Positions 1 through 7,966 of a stretch of DNA of 64,000 nt are shown piece after piece. Under the pieces are notes generated by a model. It searched no databases, was not told where the DNA came from, and saw nothing but the letters and a program-made list of their open reading frames with translations. Every line of letters starts with the position of its first letter. Within the stretch, counting starts at the first letter, position 1. The stretch is from Variovorax sp. Sphag1AA (lineage in GTDB: Bacteria; Pseudomonadota; Gammaproteobacteria; Burkholderiales; Burkholderiaceae_C): positions 496,001 to 560,000 of the forward strand of contig NZ_JACHYC010000003.1 of the NCBI RefSeq assembly GCF_014192575.1. The letters are read 5' to 3'. The position numbers and the translations under genes are program-made.

Positions 1-1031
1 CCGGCGCTCCGGGGCGCTACAGCGATCCGACCGGCGAAATCATCCCCTGCCTGGCGGCCAACTACGTGCGCTGCATGGCCATGTGCGGTCTGCAGAGCCT
101 CGCCATGCAAGGGCTGGACCGCGCCACGGGCGGGTGCAACGAGTTCGACCTGATGGGCGCGGCCAAGGACTGCGCGGTGGACTGCCTGTGGGCGATGCTG
201 CCCATCCCCGACCCGTGCGGCAAGTTCGGCAAGCTCTTCAGCACTGCGATCGGCTTGGGCGCGGGCCTGATGAACAGCTTCCCGGGTGAGACCCTGGTGC
301 ACGTGCGCGATGTGAACGGCAAGCCGAGCCTGAAGGCCATTGCGGAGATCCGCATCGGTGACGAAGTGCTGGCCTGGGACGAGATGGCGCTGGTGGATGG
401 GCAGCTCAGTCAGAGCCGGCCCATCGGGCTACAGACGAGCGCATCCAGCGCAAGACCGGTCAATGCCACGCGCTACGAGAAGGTCAACGAGATCGCCACG
501 AGTGAGAAGCAGCAGCGGCTGGTGCATCTCACGCTGGCAACGGGCGAGAAGCTCACGGCTACCGATGGCCACCCCTTCCGCACGAGCGAGGGCTGGCGCG
601 ATGCCATCCTGCTCAAGAAGGGCGGCAAGCTCTTGCTCAGGGGCAGTGGCGAGGGGGATGATGACCCTGCGACGGTCACCATCGCGGACGTCCAGGTCGA
701 GACGAAGGTCGTTCGGGTCTTCAATCTCGAGGTCGACAACCTCCATACCTTCTTCGTGGGGGAGGAAGGGGTTGTTGTTCACAACGGCGCAAGAGGCACC
801 AAGCCTCCCGCACCGGGGCGTCCTGGGCCTGGGGACGGCTTCGTCCCAAGTCCAGGAAGCGGACATTACAAATATTGGCCACATGTGAAATGCAAAGGAT
901 GGCGCGACAAAAAGGGAGATGTGTGGGAGCCGACCGACCACAACGGCACTCACGCACCCCATTGGGATGTTCAGCACCCTGATGGCACCCACACGCCGAC
1001 GTATCCTTCAAAGAAATACAGCGCAAAATGA
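1..1031 (+). CDS. Polymorphic toxin (Rhs/Hint type), C-terminal part; 5' end outside window
   Basis: The reading frame is already open at base 3, so this is the end of a larger exported toxin. The first residues (GRYSDPTGEI) resemble the end of an Rhs core. A Hint (pretoxin intein-like) domain follows, from NSFPGETLVHV through TDGHPFRTSEGW to the closing VVHN near base 784. Such domains autocleave to release a C-terminal toxin. The last 75 or so residues are a small toxin tip rich in His and Trp (DVWEPTDHNG, then HWDVQHPDG). These match my memory of the polymorphic toxin type 37 (Ntox37) domain, but the enzymatic activity is unknown. The Hint start has Ser where many inteins have Cys. The gene overlaps the next one by ATGA, the usual toxin-immunity arrangement. 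Hint call is strong; toxin family moderate. Confidence 0.8.
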   Translation, partial: GAPGRYSDPTGEIIPCLAANYVRCMAMCGLQSLAMQGLDRATGGCNEFDLMGAAKDCAVDCLWAMLPIPDPCGKFGKLFSTAIGLGAGLMNSFPGETLVHVRDVNGKPSLKAIAEIRIGDEVLAWDEMALVDGQLSQSRPIGLQTSASSARPVNATRYEKVNEIATSEKQQRLVHLTLATGEKLTATDGHPFRTSEGWRDAILLKKGGKLLLRGSGEGDDDPATVTIADVQVETKVVRVFNLEVDNLHTFFVGEEGVVVHNGARGTKPPAPGRPGPGDGFVPSPGSGHYKYWPHVKCKGWRDKKGDVWEPTDHNGTHAPHWDVQHPDGTHTPTYPSKKYSAK

Positions 1032-1294
1032 GTGCAAATAAAAGAGTGAGACTAGTCTCGTTTTTGGGTGAAGTAGTGGCCCCACCTGCGACGAAGGAGG
1101 CAGAGAACTACTGGCTTCTAATTGGGGAAGCCGGGACTGTACTTCGCGACGGAAGAAAAATTTGGGGGATTGAGGGGAAAAACAAATTGCTAGTTCGCTT
1201 CGATAAGAATGTTTCGCAATTCGGACTCCATTGTCACAATGAGGAGTTCAATTCGTTATGGATTCGAAGAGGGGATTTGAAATTCGATGAATAG
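1028..1294 (+). CDS. Candidate immunity protein for the upstream toxin
   Basis: An 88-residue, probably cytoplasmic protein with no signal peptide or membrane segment, whose ATG overlaps the toxin stop codon in ATGA. Translational coupling and position argue that it neutralises the toxin tip. I do not recognise the family. Base composition is visibly more AT-rich than the surrounding genome (many AAA and ATT codons), as is common for recently exchanged toxin-immunity cassettes. Function is inferred from context only. Confidence 0.65.
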   Translation: MSANKRVRLVSFLGEVVAPPATKEAENYWLLIGEAGTVLRDGRKIWGIEGKNKLLVRFDKNVSQFGLHCHNEEFNSLWIRRGDLKFDE

Positions 1295-1445
1295 ATTCTC
1301 TCCCGGCAAGCGAGCGGCGTTTCAGGTTGCAAGCCATCACCTAAAGACCCGCTGCCCGCATTCCTCTTACATCACTGTTAACTCCAGAGAGGAAATCCTG
1401 CATGTCTATTGCGCCGATTCAGTTGAAATGAGCTCTTCTAATTGA
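1287..1445 (+). CDS. Tiny ORF (52 aa) overlapping the immunity gene
   Basis: A 52-codon frame starts at an ATG overlapping the end of the preceding gene by 8 bases and stops at TGA 1443-1445. It begins MNRFSPGKRAAF and holds two Cys (CPHSSY and VYCAD). No purine-rich binding site of its own is evident beyond GGGGATTTG upstream, so translation would depend on coupling. It may be a genuine third gene of the cassette or the leftover of a longer one. No family is recognised. Confidence 0.35.
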   Translation: MNRFSPGKRAAFQVASHHLKTRCPHSSYITVNSREEILHVYCADSVEMSSSN

Positions 1446-1482
1446 TAGTCACAACCGCTTTGCGTTGCGCGCGGTAAAGCCC

Positions 1483-1698
1483 ATGAAGGTGAAACTGAGC
1501 ATTGGCATAGCCAGCGTGCTTATTGGCGTGACGCTAGTAATGACCGGTGAGCGGATGTGTCGCACAACTTGCTGGCTCGACAGCTTGTTCAAAATGCTTC
1601 TTCCGCCGTCGCTTGAATCGTGGGCAGGTGGAATGCCTGCTATCTTGGTCGGACTGATCGTCGTTTGGCATGCGATCTACCGCCATTATCGAAAATGA
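1483..1698 (+). CDS. Small two-helix membrane protein, unknown function
   Basis: A 71-residue protein starting MKVKLSIGIAS. Two hydrophobic segments, about residues 5-21 and 50-65, are separated by a loop with two Cys (MCRTTCW) and followed by a basic tail (YRHYRK), as expected of an inner-membrane protein. I chose ATG 1483 over an in-frame TTG at 1465 because the upstream residues are not hydrophobic and TTG starts are rare. It lies in the low-GC toxin patch and could be a further immunity or accessory gene. No family is recognised. Confidence 0.4.
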   Translation: MKVKLSIGIASVLIGVTLVMTGERMCRTTCWLDSLFKMLLPPSLESWAGGMPAILVGLIVVWHAIYRHYRK

Positions 1699-1734
1699 AT
1701 GTGAAGTGCTGCCCGAGATCGCCGGCTCGATGCT

Positions 1735-1809
1735 CGAGCGCACGATGCGCTCAACGATGCGGTGATGGCTGCGCTGGCCTTCGTCAAGCTGCGCAGCCTC
1801 GCCGCATGA
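1735..1809 (+). pseudogene. C-terminal remnant of a DnaQ-like 3'-5' exonuclease
   Basis: In the frame ending at TGA 1807-1809 the sequence reads HDALNDAVMAALAF followed by VKLRSLAA. HDALxDA is the Exo III motif of DEDDh exonucleases of the DnaQ family. Nothing upstream continues the exonuclease: the frame soon meets stop codons and then the small membrane gene. This looks like the 3' stub left when the toxin patch replaced most of the gene, so it marks the right edge of the accessory region. The stop lies one base before the actP stop codon on the other strand. Confidence 0.55.
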
Positions 1810-3543
1810 TCAGTGCGCTGACGCTGCCGCCGCCCCCAGCCCGGTTTCCGACCGCACCTGCTGCGCCGGGAATGCCGCCCTCTCCTTCTGCGCCTGCTTG
1901 CTGCGATCCATCAGCGAGAAGATCCAGATGCCGAGGAAGGCGATCACCATCGAGAACAGCGCCGGCGATGCGTAGGGGAAGAGCGCCGAGCCCTTCGGGT
2001 TGCCGAGCGTCACTTCCCAGACCGAAGGCGACACGATCGTCAGCGCCACCGACGAGACCAGCCCGAGCGAACCGCCGATGACCGCACCGCGCGTGGTGCA
2101 GTCCTTCCACAGCACCGACATGAACAGCACCGGGAAGTTGGCGGACGCCGCGATCGCGAAGGCCAGCGACACCATGAAGGCGATGTTCTGCTTCTCGAAT
2201 GCGATACCCAGCAGCACCGCGACGACACCGAGTGCGAGCGTGGTGATGCGCGAGACCTTGAGTTCGGCGCGACTGTCTGCCTGGCCCTTCTTGATGAGCG
2301 TGGCATAGACGTCGTGCGACACGGCCGAAGCACCGGAGAGCGTAAGGCCCGCCACCACGGCAAGAATCGTCGCGAAGGCCACCGCCGAGATGAACCCGTA
2401 GAACACGTTGCCGCCCACCGACTTGGCCACAAGCACCGCCGCCATGTTGGCAGCGCCCGCGCCGCCCTTGATGTTGCCGGTCGCGACATCGGCGAACTCG
2501 GGGTTGGTCAGCACCAGCGTGATTGCGCCGAAGCCGATGATGAAGATCAGCAGGTAGAAGTAGCCGATCCAGGTGGTCGCCCAGAACACCGACTTGCGGG
2601 CTTCCTTCGCATCGGGCACGGTAAAGAAGCGCATCAGGATGTGCGGCAGGCCGGCGGTGCCGAACATCAGCGCCATGCCGAAGGAGATGGCCGAGATCGG
2701 ATCCTTCACGAAGCCGCCGGGGCCCATGATCGACAGGCCGATAGCTGAGGCTTCCGCCGGGCTCTTGCCGCCGTTGGCTGCGATCTGCGTGCGCACTTCC
2801 ACCGATTTGGCGAACAGCGCCTCGGGGCTGAAGCCGAAGGCCGCGAGCACCATGATGGCCATGAAGGTCACGCCCGCGAGCAGCAGCACCGCCTTGATGA
2901 TCTGCACCCAGGTCGTTGCCGTCATGCCGCCGAAGAGCACGTAGATCATCATCAGTGCGCCGACGATGACCACCGCCACCCAGTAGTCGAGGCCGAAGAG
3001 CAGCTTGATGAGCTGCCCCGCGCCGACCATCTGCGCGATCAGGTAGAACGCCACGACCACCAGCGTGCCCGACGCCGCGAAGCCGCGGATCGGTCCCTGC
3101 TTGAAGCGATAGCCCGCGACATCGGCAAAGGTGAACTTGCCGAGGTTGCGCAGCCGCTCGGCCATCAGGAACGTGATGATCGGCCAGCCCACCAGGAAGC
3201 CGATCGAATAGATCAGGCCGTCGTAGCCGGTTGCCATCACCGCCGCGGAAATGCCGAGGAAAGAGGCCGCCGACATGTAGTCGCCCGCGATCGCGAGGCC
3301 GTTCTGGAAGCCGGTGATGCCGCCGCCCGCCGTGTAGAAATCGGCAGCCGACTTGGTGCGCGACGCGGCCCACTTGGTGATCCACAGCGTGAGCAGCACG
3401 AAGCCCGAGAACATGCCGATCGCGATCCAGTTGGTCGGCTGCTTTGCGACCTGGCCGACGTCGCCGCCGGCAGCGACAGCAGCGCCTGCCGCGCCGGCCA
3501 GCGCGAGTGCAACGACGCCGCGTGAAAGTGCACGGTGGTTCAT
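1810..3543 (-). CDS. actP: Cation/acetate symporter (sodium:solute symporter)
   Basis: A 577-residue SSS-family transporter, the usual length for ActP, which imports acetate and other short monocarboxylates with a cation across the inner membrane. The chosen start MNHRALSRG gives a cleavable signal peptide (AGAAVAAGG) followed by about a dozen hydrophobic helices. Typical SSS stretches are visible: [11 protein letters not shown] near residue 85 and the [13 protein letters not shown] segment in the middle. The start overlaps the stop of the DUF485 gene by four bases, the canonical yjcH-actP order. An acetyl-CoA synthetase lies about 8 kb away, so acetate uptake and activation are both present locally. 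Confidence 0.93.
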   Translation of the reverse strand: MNHRALSRGVVALALAGAAGAAVAAGGDVGQVAKQPTNWIAIGMFSGFVLLTLWITKWAASRTKSAADFYTAGGGITGFQNGLAIAGDYMSAASFLGISAAVMATGYDGLIYSIGFLVGWPIITFLMAERLRNLGKFTFADVAGYRFKQGPIRGFAASGTLVVVAFYLIAQMVGAGQLIKLLFGLDYWVAVVIVGALMMIYVLFGGMTATTWVQIIKAVLLLAGVTFMAIMVLAAFGFSPEALFAKSVEVRTQIAANGGKSPAEASAIGLSIMGPGGFVKDPISAISFGMALMFGTAGLPHILMRFFTVPDAKEARKSVFWATTWIGYFYLLIFIIGFGAITLVLTNPEFADVATGNIKGGAGAANMAAVLVAKSVGGNVFYGFISAVAFATILAVVAGLTLSGASAVSHDVYATLIKKGQADSRAELKVSRITTLALGVVAVLLGIAFEKQNIAFMVSLAFAIAASANFPVLFMSVLWKDCTTRGAVIGGSLGLVSSVALTIVSPSVWEVTLGNPKGSALFPYASPALFSMVIAFLGIWIFSLMDRSKQAQKERAAFPAQQVRSETGLGAAAASAH

Positions 3544-3848
3544 CGCGTCGCCTCCTGGATGATTTCGCGCGTCAGCCGATCGAACTCGCTGTTGGCGCGG
3601 CGGATGTAGTAGGCCGTGATCACGATGGTGAACACGATCACCCCCAGGCCGATCGGAATGCCGATGGTCGTCACGCCGCTGCCGATGGGCTGCGCGAGAA
3701 AGGGCTTGTTGAAGGCGATCAACGCGATGTAGCCGTAGTACACGAGCAGCATCAGCACGGTCAACCACACGCCGAAGCGGTTGCGCTTGCTGCGCAACTC
3801 GCGGTACTTGGCGCTGGCCTGGATCTTTTCCACCACGGGTTCGCTCAT
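3540..3848 (-). CDS. DUF485 membrane protein (YjcH-like) coupled to actP
   Basis: A 102-residue protein, MSEPVVEKI at the start, with a charged N-terminal stretch ([10 protein letters not shown]) and two transmembrane helices around residues 27-47 and 62-83. This is the DUF485 layout always found upstream of ActP, where it is thought to assist the symporter. The start at base 3848 has a good AGGAG site eight bases upstream, so I rejected the longer frame beginning further upstream. It overlaps actP by ATGA, implying coupled translation. Confidence 0.9.
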   Translation of the reverse strand: MSEPVVEKIQASAKYRELRSKRNRFGVWLTVLMLLVYYGYIALIAFNKPFLAQPIGSGVTTIGIPIGLGVIVFTIVITAYYIRRANSEFDRLTREIIQEATR

Positions 3849-3996
3849 CGTTCGGTCTCCTGATTGGGGTTCGAAACGATTCTGCGAGGCGGTCATCCGC
3901 CGAGGTGGGCGGTGCAATCATTCGTCACATTGGGTCGCACCGGTGCAGCATTGCGGTGCACTCGTCAACGGCATGACCCTTGCCTACCATTCGCGC

Positions 3997-4479
3997 ATGG
4001 ACGAACTGCTGCACTACACCGCGGGCCTGCCCGAGATCGCGCTCGCACCTGGCGACACGGTGGTGCGGGAGGGCGAAGCCGGCGGCGGGCTGTGGGTGCT
4101 GGTCTCGGGCGCGCTGCAGGTCAGCAAGGCCGGCACGGTGATCAACTCGATCAGCAAGCCCGGTGCCGCCATCGGCGAGATCTCGCTCCTGCTGGATTCG
4201 CCCATCAGCGCCACGGTTGCGGCAAGCACGCCTTGCGTCGTGCGTCATGCGGTCGACGGGCGCGCCTTTCTCATGAGTGATCCGGCAATCATCCGGCTGG
4301 TCGCGAAGGGCCTGGCCGAACGGCTGCATTTCGTCACCACCTATCTCGCCGACCTGAAGAATCAGTACGGCGATTCGCCGGGCCTCGCGATGGTTTCGCA
4401 TGTGCTTGGCCAGCTTGCGCATCGACAGGGGCCGGCGGCGCAGCCCGGCTCGGCGCGCGAGCCACACCCCGACTATTGA
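3997..4479 (+). CDS. Cyclic nucleotide-binding (CRP/CAP-like) domain protein
   Basis: A 160-residue stand-alone cNMP-binding domain: GDTVVREGEAGGGLWVLVSG near residue 25 and the phosphate-binding cassette region GAAIGEISLLLDSPISATVAA around residue 60. There is no helix-turn-helix, so it is a sensor module rather than a CRP-type regulator. It is divergent from DUF485-actP and may report cAMP or another nucleotide to an unknown partner. The start is uncertain: ATG 3997 is taken because TACCAT six bases upstream resembles a -10 box of a near-leaderless transcript, but an in-frame ATG at 3973 is possible. Confidence 0.8.
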   Translation: MDELLHYTAGLPEIALAPGDTVVREGEAGGGLWVLVSGALQVSKAGTVINSISKPGAAIGEISLLLDSPISATVAASTPCVVRHAVDGRAFLMSDPAIIRLVAKGLAERLHFVTTYLADLKNQYGDSPGLAMVSHVLGQLAHRQGPAAQPGSAREPHPDY

Positions 4480-4500
4480 TCCGCTCGCAAGCCGAAGACC

Positions 4501-5250
4501 TCAGAAGACCGACCGCGCCGGTGCGTGTTCCGCACCAAGCTGGAGCGCTTCCTCGCCCATCAGGGAGTTCCATGACGCGGTGCCGGCGTCGAGGTCGATC
4601 ACGATGTGGGCGGGAACCGGCCCGATCTGCCGACCGGGATTGAAGACCCAACTGGCACCGACACGGTCCGCCCAAGCGCCCTCGGGCTTGAACGGCGGCT
4701 CATGCACATGGCCGGTCAGCACGAATTCCGGCTGGTATTGCGCGATCCAGCCAGCCACGTCCGCATCCCCATAGTGGCGCTTGCCGGTCCAGCAAGTGGG
4801 CGAGTCCGACGGTGGCCAGTGATAGATCCACACCCAGCGCGCGGGGCGGCGCTGTGCATCTGCCGCCAGGTGCGCTTCGAGCGCGGCGCGGCCGATCGGT
4901 CCATCCCACCACGGGCAGACGGTGACGAGGGTGTCGCCGAGCACGAGCGAATCGCCATCGATGGCGATGCCTGCCCGGCGGCTTTCCGGCAGCCAGAGCG
5001 CAGCGCGTTCGCCATGCCTGTCTGCGCCCGTGAGGTCGTGATTGCCGGATGCGACCACCAGCGATTTACCCGGCCGGGCCAGCGTGAAGTAGCGAAGCAG
5101 CACCACCGATTGGGTGTCGAGAGAGACCGGCGAGCTGACATCCATGTGATCGCCCGCAAGCACGACCAGATCGAACTGCGGCGCCGCGCGGACCACCCAG
5201 TCGAATTGGGGAAGCGCGTAGTGAAGGTCGGAGACGAGCAGGATGCGCAC
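4501..5250 (-). CDS. Calcineurin-like metallophosphoesterase
   Basis: A 249-residue metallophosphoesterase with the complete metal-binding signature: SDLHY at residues 7-11, LAGDHMD near 32, SGNHDL near 68, and TGHVHE near 200. The enzyme hydrolyses phosphomonoesters or diesters using two metal ions, probably in the cytoplasm since no signal peptide is seen. It follows the HipA-type kinase gene after only six bases on the same strand, so it belongs to the hipB-hipA operon. A phosphatase in a kinase-toxin operon is unusual and could reverse the toxin's action, though that is inference. Confidence 0.85.
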   Translation of the reverse strand: MRILLVSDLHYALPQFDWVVRAAPQFDLVVLAGDHMDVSSPVSLDTQSVVLLRYFTLARPGKSLVVASGNHDLTGADRHGERAALWLPESRRAGIAIDGDSLVLGDTLVTVCPWWDGPIGRAALEAHLAADAQRRPARWVWIYHWPPSDSPTCWTGKRHYGDADVAGWIAQYQPEFVLTGHVHEPPFKPEGAWADRVGASWVFNPGRQIGPVPAHIVIDLDAGTASWNSLMGEEALQLGAEHAPARSVF

Positions 5251-5256
5251 GGCGCT

Positions 5257-6498
5257 TCAGCGCGCAAGTCGCGTGCCCGAAGATCTCTGCGCGCCGAGCC
5301 GGTCGTTGTCGAGGTACTGCGCGAGCACTTCCATGTCAGTGGCGGTCACCTGGCAGGCCCTGAACGCCCCTTGCCAGTCGCTGACCACCTCTACGACTTC
5401 ATGCACGATGGCCTTGGCTTCCCTGAGCTTCAGGCCGAAGGCGCCGATGCTGGACAGCGCGTTGTCGAGCGTCGAGGCAGTCCCCTCTTTGCCGACCATC
5501 ATCGCCTGGTATCCGAGCCCGCTCATGCTAGGCACGATGTCGAACGCAGGAGACAGCGACCAGCTTCCGTCGGCTTCGCGCAGCAGTGCATGGTTCTTCT
5601 CATGGTCGTCCGTGTTGTCCATGAGGATGTTGAAGATCATGCGTCGGAAGAGCTGCGACTGTTGACGCGCGATGTCGTCCGGCCGCGCAAGCCTGCGCAG
5701 CTGCTGGGCGAGTTGCGGGTAGCCGTATTCCTCGCCGACGGCGCGCAGCGCGACGTGCGCAGAGATCGCGTGCAGACGGACGCCGGGCAAGCGGTCGAAG
5801 CGGCGCACCGCGACCGCATGCCCGCCACCGACAGGAAGCGCCCGCGTGGAAGCGACATCGATGCCGCATCGCGCCGCCAGCAGCATCGTCGCGTGTTCGA
5901 TCAGCGGAGTGTCTTCAGCCTCGCCCTCGCCGAACTTGACCAGCCATGGATGGCCGTCAATATCGACGACCGACTTTGGGCGCGCACCGCCGAGCGAAAC
6001 GCCTGGGCGCAAGAGTCGCTCCTCGATCTTTCCCACGGGCTCGTTGGCGATGATCTTGCGCACCACGTCTTGCATGGCCGGCAGATCGCCAAGCGTAGGC
6101 ATGGGGGATGCGGGCCACGGCTTGTAGACGTCGGGCAGCTGGCTCACGCCAAGCGCCCCGTAGCGATCGTCGCCGGCGAACAGCAGGTATTCGAGCAGCG
6201 ACATTCTCTTGGAGCGCTCGAACTTGCGGATGACGCGCTCGCCCCAACGGTCTGGCCGGGCGTCATCGACGGCACCGACAGCTTCCTGCTTCTGAGACGG
6301 AACGAAGAGTTCGTCGACCAGTGGCAGGTCCTCGCTCAATGAAAAACCTCCCGCACGCCACTCATCCCCGTATCGGAGCGCTACGCCCTGCCCGCCCAGC
6401 ACCAGCGAAATCTCGCCAACCAGCACAGGATGGCGCGGGTCCGCGAGCATCCAGAGCGTCAATGCGTCCTTCGGTTCATACGAACGCTTGTCAGACAT
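5257..6498 (-). CDS. HipA-family serine/threonine kinase toxin
   Basis: A 413-residue HipA-like kinase. The glycine-rich loop with the phosphorylatable Ser (RPGVSLGGARPK, about residue 165), the catalytic loop (NTDDHEKNHALL, about residue 293) and a DFG-like metal site (LSPAFDIVPS, about residue 315) are all intact, so the kinase is probably active. HipA toxins phosphorylate a tRNA synthetase or other translation component and slow growth. It overlaps the upstream antitoxin gene by eight bases. The target cannot be told from sequence. Confidence 0.88.
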   Translation of the reverse strand: MSDKRSYEPKDALTLWMLADPRHPVLVGEISLVLGGQGVALRYGDEWRAGGFSLSEDLPLVDELFVPSQKQEAVGAVDDARPDRWGERVIRKFERSKRMSLLEYLLFAGDDRYGALGVSQLPDVYKPWPASPMPTLGDLPAMQDVVRKIIANEPVGKIEERLLRPGVSLGGARPKSVVDIDGHPWLVKFGEGEAEDTPLIEHATMLLAARCGIDVASTRALPVGGGHAVAVRRFDRLPGVRLHAISAHVALRAVGEEYGYPQLAQQLRRLARPDDIARQQSQLFRRMIFNILMDNTDDHEKNHALLREADGSWSLSPAFDIVPSMSGLGYQAMMVGKEGTASTLDNALSSIGAFGLKLREAKAIVHEVVEVVSDWQGAFRACQVTATDMEVLAQYLDNDRLGAQRSSGTRLAR

Positions 6499-6820
6499 TT
6501 ACTGCCCTCGCTCCGCGACGCGATGCCGCCTGAACCTCGCTCTCCAAAGCCGCCAAGTCCTTTCGCGGGTCCGCCAGCGCGGCGAGCGCTTCGTGCCGCT
6601 GGATCATCCAGAGCGCTGTCGCATAGACGCCTGCGGACACAGTCGGGTCGCCCTTCTCCAGCTTGACCAATGTGGGCACCGAGACATTCAGGCGCAGCGC
6701 CCAGTTCCTGAGCGACTGCTTGCGCCGCTTGCGTGCCAGCGCGAGGTCCGCGCCCAAGCGGCTCAACGCGCCCGTCACGGCGGAAGGGAGGCTGTCGAGT
6801 GCTTCTGAGCGCCTTGGCAT
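6491..6820 (-). CDS. HipB-like XRE antitoxin / autorepressor
   Basis: A 109-residue protein with an XRE helix-turn-helix at about residues 21-60 (LGADLALARKRRKQSLRNWA, then LNVSVPTLVKLEKG) and a longer helical C-terminus. It directly precedes and overlaps the hipA-type gene, the standard antitoxin-first order. It should bind the kinase and repress the operon. The start MPRRSEAL at base 6820 abuts an AT-rich promoter region. Confidence 0.87.
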   Translation of the reverse strand: MPRRSEALDSLPSAVTGALSRLGADLALARKRRKQSLRNWALRLNVSVPTLVKLEKGDPTVSAGVYATALWMIQRHEALAALADPRKDLAALESEVQAASRRGARAVNV

Positions 6821-6907
6821 GAAACTATTATTTCACAAATTTCTTTTTTCATTAAACAATAATTGCATTCCAGTCGCACGCGATGAGATGTACAGCCACC
6901 TGGGACA
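6821..6907 (-). promoter_or_regulatory. AT-rich promoter/operator of the hipBA-like operon
   Basis: This short gap is strikingly AT-rich in a GC-rich genome, as expected for an autoregulated toxin-antitoxin promoter. Two small perfect palindromes are present: ATTT-CAC-AAAT at 6830-6840 and CAAT-A-ATTG at 6857-6865. They are about 27 bp apart and are candidate antitoxin operators. Exact -10 and -35 boxes are ambiguous. Confidence 0.45.
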
Positions 6908-7942
6908 TCAGCGAGCCATTCCCGGCTGCTGCACCGGGTTGCTCTGAGCTGGCTGGACTTCCGGCGGAGCGATCCTCTGTGTTGCCTGCTGCGCCCGGTG
7001 TGCCTGATCAAAGGCCTTGGAGCTTTCCGCAATGGACATGGCCATTGCAGGCACAGTTTCCACACCAATCACTTTGGAGCGTGCCGTGCCCGGGGTTCCG
7101 TGCACGGCAAAGATATTCCGCCCGTCGGTGCCCGCCGCCACGTGGTCGATCTGCTTGAAGCCAGATTTTTGAGCCTCGACAGCCAATGCGGCCGCGACAT
7201 TCCGGGCCTGTTCCGGCGGCAGCTTGATGCTGTGCTCGATGTCGTACTTCTCTAGGCCGATCAAAGCTTGCCGATACAGCGCATTGCCGGAATGACCGGC
7301 TTCGGCGATCGATGATGCCGCTGGGGTGTGAGGACCCAATCCCTGCGCATGCATCCTTTGCAATGATTTTTCTTCATGCCAGCGAAAAGATGGGGGTGAT
7401 ATCGCGACCTCACCTACCTTGAAACCTTCGACTTTGCGCATGCCGTCTTGCAAGGCCGAAATTTCAGTTGCGCTCATTTCGCCAATCTTCTTCTTGCGCA
7501 AGTCAACGCCTTGCGCGTCACCCACCGTATAAATCGACTTGACATAAGCCTGAACGTTGGATTTTCCCGAATAATCGCTAACCGCATAAAGCGGCGGCGT
7601 TTGCTCGATTGTGCGGCTGCCATGTATGCGGGTCAGCAAGGCCGCCTGCGCGGCGCGACCGGCTTCTTCGGTCGCAAACACGGCATTGCCCCATTGGTCG
7701 AGCGCGACGACTCCGTCGTAATTGGATTGAGCCGCCTTCAAGGCTTCATCTTTGGTTCGCTTTGATTGAACAGTCGCGTCGGCGCTTGTGGCGTACTCGA
7801 ACTTCAAATTGCCCGGATTGTTGTTGCGCCACGCCACCGTCCCGCCGTCACGGGTTTCGGTGGAGTCATCCGCCATTCGGTAGATGCGCCTGGTTTCCTC
7901 GGCCACGATCAGATGATCAATGGTCTCGCTTTCTTTCGACAT
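6908..7942 (-). CDS. Putative antibacterial type IV secretion effector with XVIPCD-like C-terminus
   Basis: A 344-residue protein with two parts. The N-terminal half (about residues 33-170) contains WRNNNPGNLKF, VFATEEAGRAAQAALL and a SGKSNVQAYVKSIYTVG stretch. These resemble the phage-type muramidase or structural lysin domain that acts on peptidoglycan. The C-terminal third (GNALYRQALIGLEKYD, then KQIDHVAAGTDGRNIFAVHG and a Gln/Pro-rich tail) has the pattern of the XVIPCD signal that sends effectors to bacteria-killing type IV secretion systems of Xanthomonas and relatives. No secretion machinery is in this window. A putative immunity gene is 24 bases upstream. No clear ribosome site is visible at the start. 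The signal call rests on remembered pattern. Confidence 0.65.
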   Translation of the reverse strand: MSKESETIDHLIVAEETRRIYRMADDSTETRDGGTVAWRNNNPGNLKFEYATSADATVQSKRTKDEALKAAQSNYDGVVALDQWGNAVFATEEAGRAAQAALLTRIHGSRTIEQTPPLYAVSDYSGKSNVQAYVKSIYTVGDAQGVDLRKKKIGEMSATEISALQDGMRKVEGFKVGEVAISPPSFRWHEEKSLQRMHAQGLGPHTPAASSIAEAGHSGNALYRQALIGLEKYDIEHSIKLPPEQARNVAAALAVEAQKSGFKQIDHVAAGTDGRNIFAVHGTPGTARSKVIGVETVPAMAMSIAESSKAFDQAHRAQQATQRIAPPEVQPAQSNPVQQPGMAR

Positions 7943-7966
7943 GAGGAGTTTGTTCGAGAAGGAGAG

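Noticed and set aside
1784-3385. Second long minus-strand frame under actP
   Set aside because: Out-of-frame reading of the actP gene; the correct frame has signal peptide, helices and SSS motifs.
4606-6342. Plus-strand open frame of about 580 codons across two genes
   Set aside because: Runs antisense through the metallophosphoesterase and HipA genes, both of which have full catalytic motifs on the minus strand.
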